NCBI GenBank assembly: GCA_002099365.1
Contig: MSED01000014.1
Location: 1,054,001-1,118,000 of the forward strand
Direction of reading: 5' to 3'
Length of the DNA: 64,000 nucleotides
Source of the DNA: Phialophora verrucosa
Taxonomy: Eukaryota; Ascomycota; Eurotiomycetes; Chaetothyriales; Herpotrichiellaceae
Positions within the stretch are counted from its first letter, which is position 1. Every line of letters begins with the position of its first letter. This document shows positions 54,658 through 64,000 of this stretch, one piece after another. The notes below the pieces were generated by a model. It saw only the letters and a program-made list of their open reading frames with translations, was not told the origin of the DNA and made no database searches. The position numbers and the translations under genes are program-made.

Positions 54658-56478
54658 TCAAATCGCCAACCCGCTCAAGTTCGCTCCATCGATCTTGTTC
54701 TTATCCAATTCTTTCTTCCCGGCTTCTTCTCCGTTGACTCCGTTGACTCCCAAGGTATTAAGACCGTCCTGCTGCTCCTGCTCCTGCTTCTGCTCCCGCT
54801 CTCCTTCGTCAGCAGGCACCTCGACTCCATACTTCCTACACACCCTCCTAGCAACGGCCTCGCCGCTCCACCACGCGCCCGTCGTGGTCCCCAACGCGAT
54901 AAACGGCGCTGTATGTTCGCCGGCCAACCAGAGTCCCCTCCCCGTCAACCCGCCCGCGTCTCGCATACACTCGATGTCCTCGTCGCCGCGCTCGAGCCCC
55001 ACCTGGAAATTACAGTACGATCCGTTCCCCGCGAGCCGGTCGGCCTGCCACCGGGTCATAACGAACGAGGTGGGCGTACAAGAAGGGTTGCTCGGCGTAT
55101 AGTTCGGCAGACGGGAATAGAATGGGTGCGCGAAGTCGTCGAGCGTGCTGTTGTATTCCGCGCCATGGGGCGGTAGGTCCGCTGTGGATTTGACGAGCCG
55201 CGCACCGCACGCCCCGTACATGTAGAATAACAGGGTTGGGTGGGCGGTTGGGGGCGGGAGATGGGCCAAGGAGACGACGGACTGGTTCCACGCCTCGTCT
55301 GCGGGGTGGCGAACGTACGTTGGGTCGTGGAAGTGCGTGAAGATAGGATAGCTGGAGGGGTCGTCGTCCGAGAGCCAGAACGCGCGGGGGAACGTGACGT
55401 ATAATTTCTCCAGGCGGCCGTAGTTGATGTTTGAGATGGCAGAGCTGAGTCGCGGGGGCAGTCGTGGCGTGAATGCGCTTTCGTGGTTCTGTTTTAGCCA
55501 CCCGAGAGGACAGGTGACGATGACTTCGTCGAAGCTATATTTCTGGCCGGAGGATGTCGTGATTGTGACGGTAGATGTGTTGCTGTGGTGCTTCCCGCTC
55601 TCGCCATTATTGTCCATGTGCCCATTCCCGTTCCTGTCGCTGTCGCTGTCACTGTCACTGTTACTAGGGTCCAGTTCGAAGTGCACAATCTCCGTCTCCA
55701 GCCTCAGGTCGACGTTGTCGTTGTTCGATGTCGCCGCGCGGCCCACCTCCCCTAGGATGTCTCGGTACGTGCTTGCCACGAAGACGTTCTCCCCCTCGAT
55801 GCACTCCTCGAGGAAGAAGAACTTGAGACTCTGGGTCTCGACGGCGTCGCCCACGAACGGACCCCACATCTGGGCTTCGCGGAGCAGGTCGTCGCGTTGC
55901 CGCCGGTCGAGGCCTTCTTCCTTCTCGCCGTCGATCTTCGCTCGGAAATACTCGAACAGACTCTCCTGCGGGTTGATCCGCGCCGAGTTCTCGTCCGAAT
56001 ACTTGAATGCGTCGACGACCAGTTCCCACATCTTGGTCGATAGATCCACGGCCTCGGAGTCGGGTCGCCTCACTCCCCCGGCGTCGAAGAGTGCTTGTCG
56101 CTCCTCGGGCTCCATGACCACGGTGCCGGTCTGCCTGGCCAGACGCATGATCGGATTGCCCTTTGTGCCGTGAATCCAATTGGGGCCCATGTCCACGAGA
56201 TGGCCGGCCAAGTCGACCTGGTGCACGCGCCCGCCTATCCGATCGCGGGCTTCAAACAGCGTCACCATGACCCCGCTGCGGGCGAGAACATTGGCGCAGC
56301 GCAGTCCTGAAATGCCAGCGCCGACGACAGCGACGTGGGGGATTTTAGTCGAGGCCATGGTGCTGGCGTGGCGCATGGCGTGCATTGCGGAAAGTGGTGC
56401 GGTCGAATATGAAGACGAGGGGCCGTGCGCGGGCCCATTGTGCGCACTGCTCGCGAGATCGATAGAAATTCGAGACAT
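54658..56478 (-). CDS. FAD-dependent amine oxidase, polyamine oxidase-like
   Basis: Single exon of 606 residues, ATG at 56478. The dinucleotide-binding motif is HVAVVGAGISGLRCANVLAR (about 48-67), followed by VTLFEARDRIGGRVH and GPNWIHGTKGNPI, all standard for the Fms1/polyamine oxidase/LSD1 clan. The central YGRLEKLYVTFPRAFW contains the expected flavin-site Lys. The C-terminal FAD segment is GLWLAGEHTAPFIALGTTTG. Such enzymes oxidise spermine, N-acetylpolyamines or other amines, releasing an aldehyde and hydrogen peroxide. Unusual features are a Ser/Asp repeat insert (NSDSDSDSD) at about residue 280 and a Gln/Glu/Asn-rich tail of about 50 residues. There is no SKL-type peroxisome signal; the tail ends LAI. 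The substrate is not determinable. Confidence 0.9.
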   Translation of the reverse strand: MSRISIDLASSAHNGPAHGPSSSYSTAPLSAMHAMRHASTMASTKIPHVAVVGAGISGLRCANVLARSGVMVTLFEARDRIGGRVHQVDLAGHLVDMGPNWIHGTKGNPIMRLARQTGTVVMEPEERQALFDAGGVRRPDSEAVDLSTKMWELVVDAFKYSDENSARINPQESLFEYFRAKIDGEKEEGLDRRQRDDLLREAQMWGPFVGDAVETQSLKFFFLEECIEGENVFVASTYRDILGEVGRAATSNNDNVDLRLETEIVHFELDPSNSDSDSDSDRNGNGHMDNNGESGKHHSNTSTVTITTSSGQKYSFDEVIVTCPLGWLKQNHESAFTPRLPPRLSSAISNINYGRLEKLYVTFPRAFWLSDDDPSSYPIFTHFHDPTYVRHPADEAWNQSVVSLAHLPPPTAHPTLLFYMYGACGARLVKSTADLPPHGAEYNSTLDDFAHPFYSRLPNYTPSNPSCTPTSFVMTRWQADRLAGNGSYCNFQVGLERGDEDIECMRDAGGLTGRGLWLAGEHTAPFIALGTTTGAWWSGEAVARRVCRKYGVEVPADEGEREQKQEQEQQDGLNTLGVNGVNGEEAGKKELDKNKIDGANLSGLAI

Positions 56479-57067
56479 CAAACAGTAGTGTACCTCTCGC
56501 GGGGACTCTCGAGATTGAGCCTAGAGGGCCCCGTACCGGCCTTGATGAGTTGAAGTCCGAGATCTCAGGCGAAGGTAGTCCGTGGTGTGTAGTCCGTAGG
56601 ACTCCTCCGTCCAGTACTCCTTACTCCTCCAGCCAATGAGATGGGTTTTGCAGTTCGAGCGATATAGAATTCTAGTCATCATTCTGCTCGTAGCGATATC
56701 AAGTCAATGCGGTGTCTACTGATCTATCAATAGTCGCTGTAAGGGTCAATCACCATTACTTACCAGTCAAGTGTAGTGATGGTGTCTGCGGTTCTTCGCC
56801 CGTCGCTGTTTCCAGGGAACCGCAGCCAAGATATCGGGACGAGTTGTTCTGGAACATCGAGTCTTGCATTCTTGTCCAATGTTATTATGGTACATTTGTC
56901 GAATATGCCTCCACAGGGACTGGCTGTTATCAGTCCGCGCAAGGCTCAGCTTACAACTTAATTCTCCAAGCATTTTGTGCTTCGTCGCTGATTGACCAGA
57001 CCTCCATGACCTGACATATTTGTCCCTATTTTGAACCGATCGACCCCTTCACTCGCATTTCCATAGC
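56479..57067. promoter_or_regulatory. Amine oxidase promoter and homeobox 3' flank
   Basis: About 590 bases. The part next to 56478 is the upstream region of the amine oxidase gene and the part next to 57068 is the 3' flank of the homeobox gene, both on the minus strand. Repeated ACTCCT/GTAGTCCG words occur near 56575-56635. No gene seen. Confidence 0.4.
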
Positions 57068-58779
57068 TTACTTCAACGTCCACGCACCCTGGCTGAGCGA
57101 CAGCAAGCCTTGTACACAGTCCATTTCTTCACCTTTGGCCTTCTCCTTGGTTGGCGACGGCCGGCGATCAGCTCCCTCATCAGGCCGCCTCTGTGAAGGG
57201 CTCACGTCTGGGAACGTCATCTCCTCATTCTCCTGCAGGATCGGTCGCTGTCGCCCACTAGGCTCGGTTCTGCGCAGAGCATGTTCCGACATTCTCGTCC
57301 CAGGCGCCCAGTTCTCCTTGTCCGAATCTCCAGATGGTGATCTGACATGGCCTTGACGAGCTTTGGGTTTCTCATCCACCCGGTCTTCCGGGATATTCGG
57401 ACCATGCAGACGTCCCAGTGACGACTTTGCTCTCGATAATTTGGGTTTACTATCCTTGGACGATGTCATACGAGCGTTGACCTTGGACAACGAAGGACTG
57501 AGAGCTTGGGTACGCGATTTGAAGCTGTTTGACCGAATGAGGTTGATGGCGCTGACAGCAGATCCAGCCGTTTCAGCTTCAGCCTGGGTGGAAAGAGCAT
57601 CTTTTGTCTTGTTGTCGCAGTAGAACTCCCATGTTCGCGCGTCACGAGACCGACCAAAGCCAGCTCCCACAGCCCTGGATCCTGTTCCTTGGCTGCTATC
57701 ACGGTAAACATCCACCATGCTAAGAACACTCTTACTGCGACTTAACGGTGTGTTTGATCTAACTTGCGCGGCTGGAGGCGAAGGACGGGGCTTTTCGGGA
57801 GACGGCGTATCTTCCTGTCTTGTTCTCACTTTGACTGCACCATCTACAGTCATGGCCAACCGAACGAAACTGGAGGTTCTGGTAAGGGGCTCCTTCGATC
57901 GGCTCGTTTCTTCAGTCGGGCTCCGTCCACCTGATTCGGAACTGGGAGACTTCAGACCTGTCATCTCGTCGTGATTTCTTTTCTTCGCGCTGCCATATCC
58001 GCTGCTAGTTTCAGATAGATTGTCGACATCCTTTGGCGCGTCCTCTTGTGCTCCAACTACGGCTGGATCCTTGCTTGCCGGCGTTGCATTCTTCTCAATG
58101 CTGGATGAGGATATAGATTTGTCTGATGTATCCTGTGAGCTGTGCTTGGAGCTCGCCTCGTCCACTGGGGTGGGGTTGAGAAGGTCATGAATACTCGAGG
58201 CTCGCGAAGCTGGCCGGTTGATGGCATCGGCTGGCGCAAGAGTTGCGTTCGAAGGGGGCTGGGGTAGGATGGGGTCTTCGGGAATAGGAGACGAGCTCGC
58301 CTGAGGAGGAGTAGGACTGGCGGTGTTGTTGCGCAGATGGGCAACGAGTTCATGTGGCTCCAACGGTTTCGAGCGTCGACGGTCGTTCTGACGTCGATTC
58401 TGGAACCAAATCTGCACGAACAGTCAACCCAGGTGGAGCAACAAGTGCGAGATCGGTATTCACTTGAACTTCTTTCTCACCGAGTGAGACCTGACTGACT
58501 ATCTGAGCTCGCTGTACCTTGTCAGGTTTGGAGTTCTTTTGGTACGCCGCTTCGAGAATGGCGTGATCCTGAGGACTGAGAATGGTCAGAAAGGCATTGT
58601 GAGGGCACATGGTGACTGGGAACAACCGACCTTGTTCTCCGCCTCTTTGCTTTCACACCAGCCGCGCCGACAACAAGTGTAGAAGGGGACATGTTAGTGG
58701 CATGGATCTGGAACGCGTAATGAGTGTGGTGAGGAGCCGCAACCGCAACCCTCGTCGCATTCTGTGTAGCCTCCTCCAT
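57068..58779 (-). CDS. Homeodomain transcription factor, three exons
   Basis: Exons 58779-58631, 58575-58464 and 58411-57068, about 534 residues. Starts at 58779 (MEEATQNATR) and 58692 (MSPSTLVVGA) are both ATG in frame. Splicing assembles a homeodomain: KAKRRRTSPQDHAILEAAYQ, then KNSKPDKVQRAQIVSQVSLG, then EKEVQIWFQNRRQNDRRRSK. The helix-3 motif WFQNRR is intact. Each of the two introns cuts the homeodomain, one in the N-terminal arm and one just before IWFQNRR. The rest is a long disordered Ser/Pro region with SP sites and an acidic end. It is a nuclear DNA-binding regulator of the Yox1/Phx1-like typical (non-TALE) fungal class; targets are unknown. Confidence 0.9.
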
Positions 58780-60903
58780 ACTGCTTCTTTGCTAATCGAA
58801 AAGGAAGGACTATGGGTCAGAACTGTGAAAGACCAATGTGTGAGTGTCGTGGGTGTCGCGCGCGGGTGTGGGTTGCAGAGCGCGTCACGCCCCCCAATTC
58901 CGCCAAGCAAACAAATCAACTCGGCCCACTGGTGACGCTTGGTGCTGCTGGTGCTGCTGGTGCTGGCACCCCTCTGTGCCTCTGCAGGTCTGCACACCGT
59001 CCATCACGATTAACAACAATTGCCAAAAAAAAAAAATCAACTCGGCTTCATTTGTATCTTCACACAGACGGTGATGTTCCACAACTGCGCTGCTGTTCTA
59101 TCCCGTGCTATCCAGACATCTACGTCGATTGACCTGGTCCATGAAGACAAGTGGCGACTGCAGTTGCTGCGCGCTGACATCTACTCGTATAGAATATGGG
59201 ATAAACGTCAAAACTTTCAGAGTTTTGAGAGACGGTCGCGTGCAGAAGGATCCAATCGAAGAGGATCCGCGTTGGTGCCGGTGAGATTAGGCCTCGGGTT
59301 GCATCACTTCCTCTGAGATAAATCGGAATATTCTTACGATTACTCACCAATGAGCCAGTTACCCACAGTGAGAACACAGCCGTTGATCGCGACAGAGGCA
59401 CGAAACAACGTGACCTCGTGTACAACGAACGGCCCTGCGGTCCATCCCAGTTATAATATGAGCTATGAGGCCCCAAACACAGATTCGCCTGTAATACACC
59501 GCCACCCGCCACTATCGGCTTTAATCTAAGGCCGATACTGTACAGGTAAAGCATTTACAAGGCAAAACCTTTCCCATCCATTCTCTGGCCAGCGCTCGGC
59601 TGAGCTCTTCAACCATCGAAGACTAGGATCGCGTGTGGCAGGCAAAGAGCGAGCAGTGACAGCGGCTCATTATTGGCCCTCGGGAGCTGTTAATCTCGAA
59701 TTTCCAAATGGCCTTCAGCCCCCCAAACCACGGACTCTGGTCCAACCTTCGAACATCAGTGCTAGTCAGGGTCGAAACTCAATCCTGATCTTTGAGTGCG
59801 TCCTGAGTCTGCCAAATACCAGGGCCGTTTGTCTGGCGCACTTTGGCGCAGACTCCACTTCCATGCGCAACTATCTCAAGGAGTCCGCGGTTGTACAGAG
59901 CCTCTAACCCTCTATACTACATATGTGACATGCCTGCCAAGGCACCTGTCGCAGCAGGCAACAAATCCATTTGTTTCCGTCGAGTCACTACATATTACGA
60001 GTCAGCAAGTCAGAATCGCCGGAAGGGCTCAGCATTGCGACATATCCACCCACACGGCTCGCCTGACGCCTAATAGGGCTGAAGGCAACCTTGCGGAAAT
60101 CGTCCTTCCGTATGAGACGGGAATACCACTAGCCTTGCACTAAGCTCTTCGTACATTTCAAACGTTCTTCAAAGTACCCGAAATTCCTCATGATACTCCG
60201 CGTGGAATTGCTCCCTGTGGCATCTCTGGCAAAGGCACCATCCTTCAGGTCAACCCGGCCAATTGTTGCTCCTGCTGTCCCCTATGTTGCGACGATTCTT
60301 ATTTCCAGCGATGTCTCCCTCCATTGTTAATCTTCCTCCGTCCGGACAGCATTGCCCCTCAAGGACTGCGCTCGCTGCATCATAAACACGGTTTTAGCCC
60401 ATCCAAGCGGCGGTATGGCGAGAGTCGGCCGGACAATCTCCCGCGTGACTGTCGGGAAGAATCGTCATGAGCACCACTTCCTTCGATGCCTACTCTGCCT
60501 AGGATGACTCTGATGAAGATCGCTATCATTGGCAAACAGTGATCGAGAACTTCTGGACGTGTCTGCCTTGGGTAGCGTACTGATCCTGCTCTCCCCCCGG
60601 ATCCAAGTCCCATTGGCGGTCTTTTCCCATGTTCTGGGCCCACCATATGGGCCTTAATACTCCTGCTTGACCCTATCCCGGCTGAGAATACAAGTTACAC
60701 CCAAATTTCATCCACTGAGATATACACCTGTCTAGGCAAGTCATCCATCACAGTGCATCTATGCATGAGTGAACGATCTCATGATGTTGCTGCCATTTAT
60801 TTGACTCTCTTTGGCCTAGCAACCTTGCCAGCATGCCTCGCGACGGCAGATATATGTCCAAATGTTCGACTCACGACGCCACTCCTCCGGGCAGAGCGCA
60901 GCC
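58780..60903. promoter_or_regulatory. 2.1 kb divergent intergenic region between homeobox and NmrA-like genes
   Basis: A long gap between two genes that diverge. It includes GGTGCTGCT repeats (58938-58970) and a poly-A run (about 59026-59037) close to the homeobox start. Frames in 59000-60900 are short and carry no motif. An extended upstream region is common for fungal developmental regulators; which gene it serves cannot be told. Confidence 0.4.
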
Positions 60904-62051
60904 ATGATTAAAGTAGCAGTGGTTGGTACCAACGGACTGGCGCAGTACATCGCCAACAGTATAGCAACTCAAACCTCCCATCAGTTCGTTGTCCTATCGC
61001 GAAGGGTATGTGAGCTCCCCCAGGCGTCTGTTTGCAGTGGCTGACCGACCAAGCCTAGTCCAGGTCTAACAGCAAGAGGATGGCAAGTACTTCAAGTGAG
61101 TCATCTTCTCCTCCTTCTGCGCGCGGTGCCTGCGACGGTCTTTCGGAAGAGCAATCTTGATCCATGGCCAGCCGGCCAGTAGATACATTGGCCACTGACG
61201 CCTGTGCCGACTAGGTCGACTACTCCAACCCTGGGGACCTCAGATTCAAGCTGGCCGGAGTTGACACGGTCATCTCGACAATCAGCGGCAATGCGCAGCT
61301 TGCCTTGATCGACGCCGCCGCTGCAGCTCACGTACGACGGTTTGTTCCTTCAGAATTCGGCGGGCCCCCGTCCTTGCGGCCGCAAAACGATCTCCTTGAC
61401 CACGGTCGACGAGCAGCCATTCTGCGGCTTCACCAACACGAGTCGTCGGGAATGAGATTCACAGTCTTCACGTGTGGTGTTCTCTACGAGCGATTTGCTC
61501 CTGGCGGGATGGCTGCTTCTCAGATTGGTCTTGGGAGTAATATTGGTCAAGAAGGTGACTATCTGATGGACTTTCGCCGAAGGAGAGCACAGGTCCCTTA
61601 TCTCAACACTGCTGGACAACCTGCCACGATATGCATGACATCCGCTGCGGACGTCGCCCGGTTTGTAGTTGCAGCTTTGGATCTTCCCTCTTGGCCGAGA
61701 GAGTTCCGCCTACGAGGAGAACGTTTGACTGTCAGGGACGTTGTGGCCATTGCCGAAGAGATTCAGGGTATGTCACGAACTGACGGTGGTTCAACGGACC
61801 ATATGGCTAACGTGGGAACCAATGCAGGTCGGGCATTTGAGATCTCTGGCCATACGAGGAGCTCGCTGCAGGACGCGCAGACCTATGCGAGAGCTGTGGG
61901 CGATCATGCACGAGAAACTCGTGTCCATCATCTGATCGCCACAGCCGAGGGTCGCTATGACTTTGTCAATACCAATTTGAACCAACTGGTCTCACTTCGA
62001 CCGGAGAGCTTTCGGGACTGGCTGATACGGGTCTGGTCGCCTGTTACCTGA
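60904..62051 (+). CDS. NmrA-like / isoflavone reductase-like NAD(P)-binding protein
   Basis: Four exons: 60904-61005, 61054-61095, 61215-61767 and 61828-62051, about 306 residues. The last intron is 60 bases, a multiple of three without a stop, so the raw frame reads through it; removing it gives EEIQGRAFEIS. The N-terminal MIKVAVVGTNGLAQYIANSI keeps the first two Gly of the GxxGxxG dinucleotide motif but not the third. Then come GVDTVISTISGNAQLALIDA and RRFVPSEFGGPP, the latter diagnostic of the NmrA/isoflavone reductase group, and ATICMTSAADVARFVVAALD. Members are atypical short-chain reductases or redox-sensing regulators that bind NAD(P). Without the usual catalytic Lys context, either role is possible. 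It is followed on the same strand by a TOXD-like reductase. Confidence 0.85.
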
Positions 62052-62089
62052 GGCACATTTAGCTTCGAAGGATCTGCACCGGCGACCTG

Positions 62090-62151
62090 AAGAACGAATG
62101 CGACAGCAGACCCCAAGAACGAATGCTACATGACACCGGAAGAACGAATGC
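62090..62151 (+). repeat. Three copies of AAGAACGAATGC at exact 25-base spacing
   Basis: Identical 12-mers start at 62090, 62115 and 62140. The 13 bases between them differ but retain an ACA-containing core in the first two. This begins about 40 bases after the NmrA-like stop codon. Confidence 0.9.
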
Positions 62152-62401
62152 TTCAGGAAATCCAGTGCGAGGCTGGCGGCGAGGAACGAACAATGGCCAT
62201 TCGATATAAGCATTGGCGCAACGAGCAGCCAACCAGAGGGCGCATCGGAGTCCTCGTCCAAACTCGGACCCAACCAAGAGCTGCGTTACTTGCTCGTATA
62301 CTTGGTACTGAACTGAGGGAGTTTAGTATTGACACAAACCCCACCAGCTGGCAGTTTGGCTTCGAGGACGAGACCGGACCCCATTCTACACCTATCCCTA
62401 T

Positions 62402-62621
62402 CCGGCTTTTGCAGGGTCATCGTCGGGAATATGTTCCCCAGCTCCACTCCAACGACTGACCGAGGTAATGGTGACGATTTCCCACTCTCGATTCCCACGA
62501 CCGACCTCTCTCCGAGCTCGCTCTCACCAAAGGACACACATTCGACATCAGAGTCCACTTGGACCTTTGGCCGGCTTTCTGGCGTGCTTGGTCGGGGTAA
62601 TATTCTTTCCGAGCTGCACCT
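62402..62621 (+). repeat. Diverged direct repeats
   Basis: CCGGCTTT...GTCGGGAATATGTTCC...AGCTCCAC at 62402-62450 recurs as CCGGCTTT...GTCGGGGTAATATTCTTTCC...AGCTGCAC at 62571-62621. A partial third copy (TTCCCACTCTCGATTCCCACGACCGACC pattern) lies at about 62477-62505, matching the 3' half of the first. Confidence 0.6.
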
Positions 62622-62715
62622 TGGTTGCTACTCCCTTCCACCTGCTTACAATTCGGTTACTAGCCTAGGTTACAGTACCTAGATATTTTGGTCAATGATA
62701 TCATGAGAATATGTC

Positions 62716-64000
62716 ATGTTCCGCATTCCACTCCTAAAATCTTATTTCAGACCTCCTTTAAACAGTATTGTTGCTAGAGATTCACTTTCGGGTATATTCC
62801 GACAGCAAAGACTCTGTTCCTCTAGACCTGGAAACCAGTGGAACGACAACCCAAGCCTATTCTTATCAGTCCGGCCACCCGAGATGAAGGCCGTTGTGAT
62901 CAAGGGCAAAGAAGCCTACGTCGACCGGGACCGCCCTGTGCCCAAGCTGCGCGATGATTACATTCTCGTCAAAACCGCGGCGGTGGCCCTCAACCCCACG
63001 GACTGGAAGCACATTGCTTTCGGTCTAGGCGCGCAAGGCGGCCTCTCCGGGTGCGATTTCTCCGGGACGGTCGAAGAGGTCGGTTCTGCCGTGACCAAGT
63101 CATGGTCCAAGGGTGACCGCGTCGCTGGCGTTGCTCACGGTGGCAATGCCGTCCAGCCAGAGGATGGCGCCTTTGCCGAGTACGTGCTCGCAAAGGGGGA
63201 CATCCAACTGAAGATCCCGGACTCGTTGAGCTTTGAGGCGGCGGCAACCCTGCCGCTGGGCACGACGACCGTAATGCAGGGCTTGTTTCAAAAGGCCTTG
63301 AAGCTCAACTGGCCGACCGACCCGGTCAAGGAGAAAACCTACGTCCTGATATATGGAGGCAGCACCGCTACGGGCGCCCTGGGCATTCAGTTTGCGAACT
63401 TGTGAGTGGACGAACCGTTCTCGCCTTCCTTTGTTCCTGTCAACCATCACAGGTGACATCCAGATACTGACAGTGGCCTTTGCTTCGCGCGACACAGGGC
63501 CGGATACACCGTGCTGACGACGTGCTCGCCCCGTAACTTCGACTATGTCAAATCGCTGGGCGCCGCGGAAGTGTACGACTACAACGACAAGGAGGCCGCG
63601 TCGAAGATCCGCCAATTCACGGACAACAAGCTCAAGCTCGCGTGGGACACGATCAGCGAGAAGGACAGCGCGCAATTCTGCGCCGACGCCCTCTCATCCG
63701 AGTCGGGCGGGAGATATGGCTCCATCTTACCGGTCAGTTGCCCTCGCGAGGACGTCGAGAGTGTCAGCACACTCATGTACACGATCTTTGGCGAGCCGTT
63801 CAAATTTGGTCCGCAAGAGATTCCGGCCTTGAGCGAGGATTTCGAGTATGCGAAGAAGTTTCTGGCCATGACTGAAGGCCTGCTGAAAGAGGGGAAGATC
63901 AAGGCGCACAAGCAGACCGTGGGCGGGGCCGGGTTGGAAGGCGTGTTGAAAGGCTTGGAGGACATGAAGAACGGAAAGGTGAGCGGAGAGAAGTTGGTCT
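62716..64000 (+). CDS. Medium-chain reductase, TOXD/enoyl-reductase-like, 3' end missing
   Basis: Exons 62716-63401 and 63498 to beyond the window, with a 96-base intron whose removal gives FANLAGYTVL. The conserved core starts at the ATG at 62884 (MKAVVIKGKEAYVDRDRPVP). An in-frame ATG at 62716 would add 56 residues (MFRIPLLKSYFRPPL onward) that are Arg-rich and acidic-poor, like a mitochondrial presequence; alternatively this is leader. The core shows VALNPTDWKHIAFG, GLSGCDFSGTVEEVGSAV and the NAD(P)-binding YGGSTATGALGIQFANL. It lacks the catalytic-zinc ligands of true alcohol dehydrogenases. Relatives include TOXD and trans-acting enoyl reductases of polyketide pathways, and quinone oxidoreductases. 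The substrate is unknown. Confidence 0.88.

Larger units (their letters stand above)
62052..62715. promoter_or_regulatory. Intergenic region between NmrA-like and reductase genes, repeat-bearing
   Basis: 660 bases holding the NmrA-like 3' flank and the upstream region of the reductase gene. It contains a regular three-copy repeat (62090-62151) and a set of diverged direct repeats (62402-62621). No gene is supported. Confidence 0.5.

Noticed and set aside
1..64000. tRNA, rRNA, transposase, reverse transcriptase, CRISPR and bacterial-type operons
   Set aside because: No TPsiC/anticodon pattern, catalytic motif or regular spacer array was seen. The genome is fungal, so bacterial ribosome-binding sites and terminators do not apply.

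Overview
This is nuclear DNA from a filamentous ascomycete (Pezizomycotina). Genes are short, often unbroken or split by introns of about 50-130 nt with GT donors, CTRAC-like branch points and AG acceptors. They lie on both strands, separated by intergenic gaps of 0.3-2.8 kb. A Zn2Cys6 regulator, several proteins of fungal type and a cya-5-like PPR protein fit Eurotiomycetes or Dothideomycetes; I cannot place it closer. No tRNA, rRNA, transposon or CRISPR array was recognised.

Layout. 1-253: the start of a minus-strand gene running off the left edge. 435-~605: a possible 3' exon. 3047-3982: C2H2 zinc-finger protein. 3983-6284: gene-poor, low-complexity DNA. 6285-8354: four-exon Zn2Cys6 regulator. 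9464-13668: two F-box-type proteins. 14460-18500: mitochondrial PPR protein, divergent from SRP68 (18844-20822). 22010-23534: membrane protein with a Cys-containing ectodomain. 23953-27827: TPP-dependent 2-keto acid decarboxylase and a MATE transporter. 28615-29955: BUB2/Cdc16 GAP. 31856-32884: disordered Ser/Pro protein. 33525-34955: ERV41/ERGIC2 cargo receptor. 34956-36765: second low-complexity gap. 36766-37650: methyltransferase. 38394-39881: coiled-coil protein. 42732-44679: CGNC coiled-coil protein. 45995-49662: large split WD40 protein resembling CUL4-DDB1 receptors. 51340-52584: NAPE-PLD-like hydrolase. 53190-54401: charged unknown protein. 54658-56478: FAD amine oxidase. 57068-58779: homeodomain protein. 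60904-62051: NmrA-like protein. 62884 to the right edge: TOXD-like medium-chain reductase.

Most genes are housekeeping (ER targeting, ER-Golgi traffic, mitotic exit, mitochondrial expression) mixed with accessory functions. The NmrA-like and TOXD-like genes at the right edge, together with the homeodomain gene across a 2.1 kb gap, could be the edge of a specialised-metabolism locus continuing outside the window, but no backbone synthase is visible. Exon boundaries were derived by hand from splice signals and frame continuity. Nothing was checked against databases.
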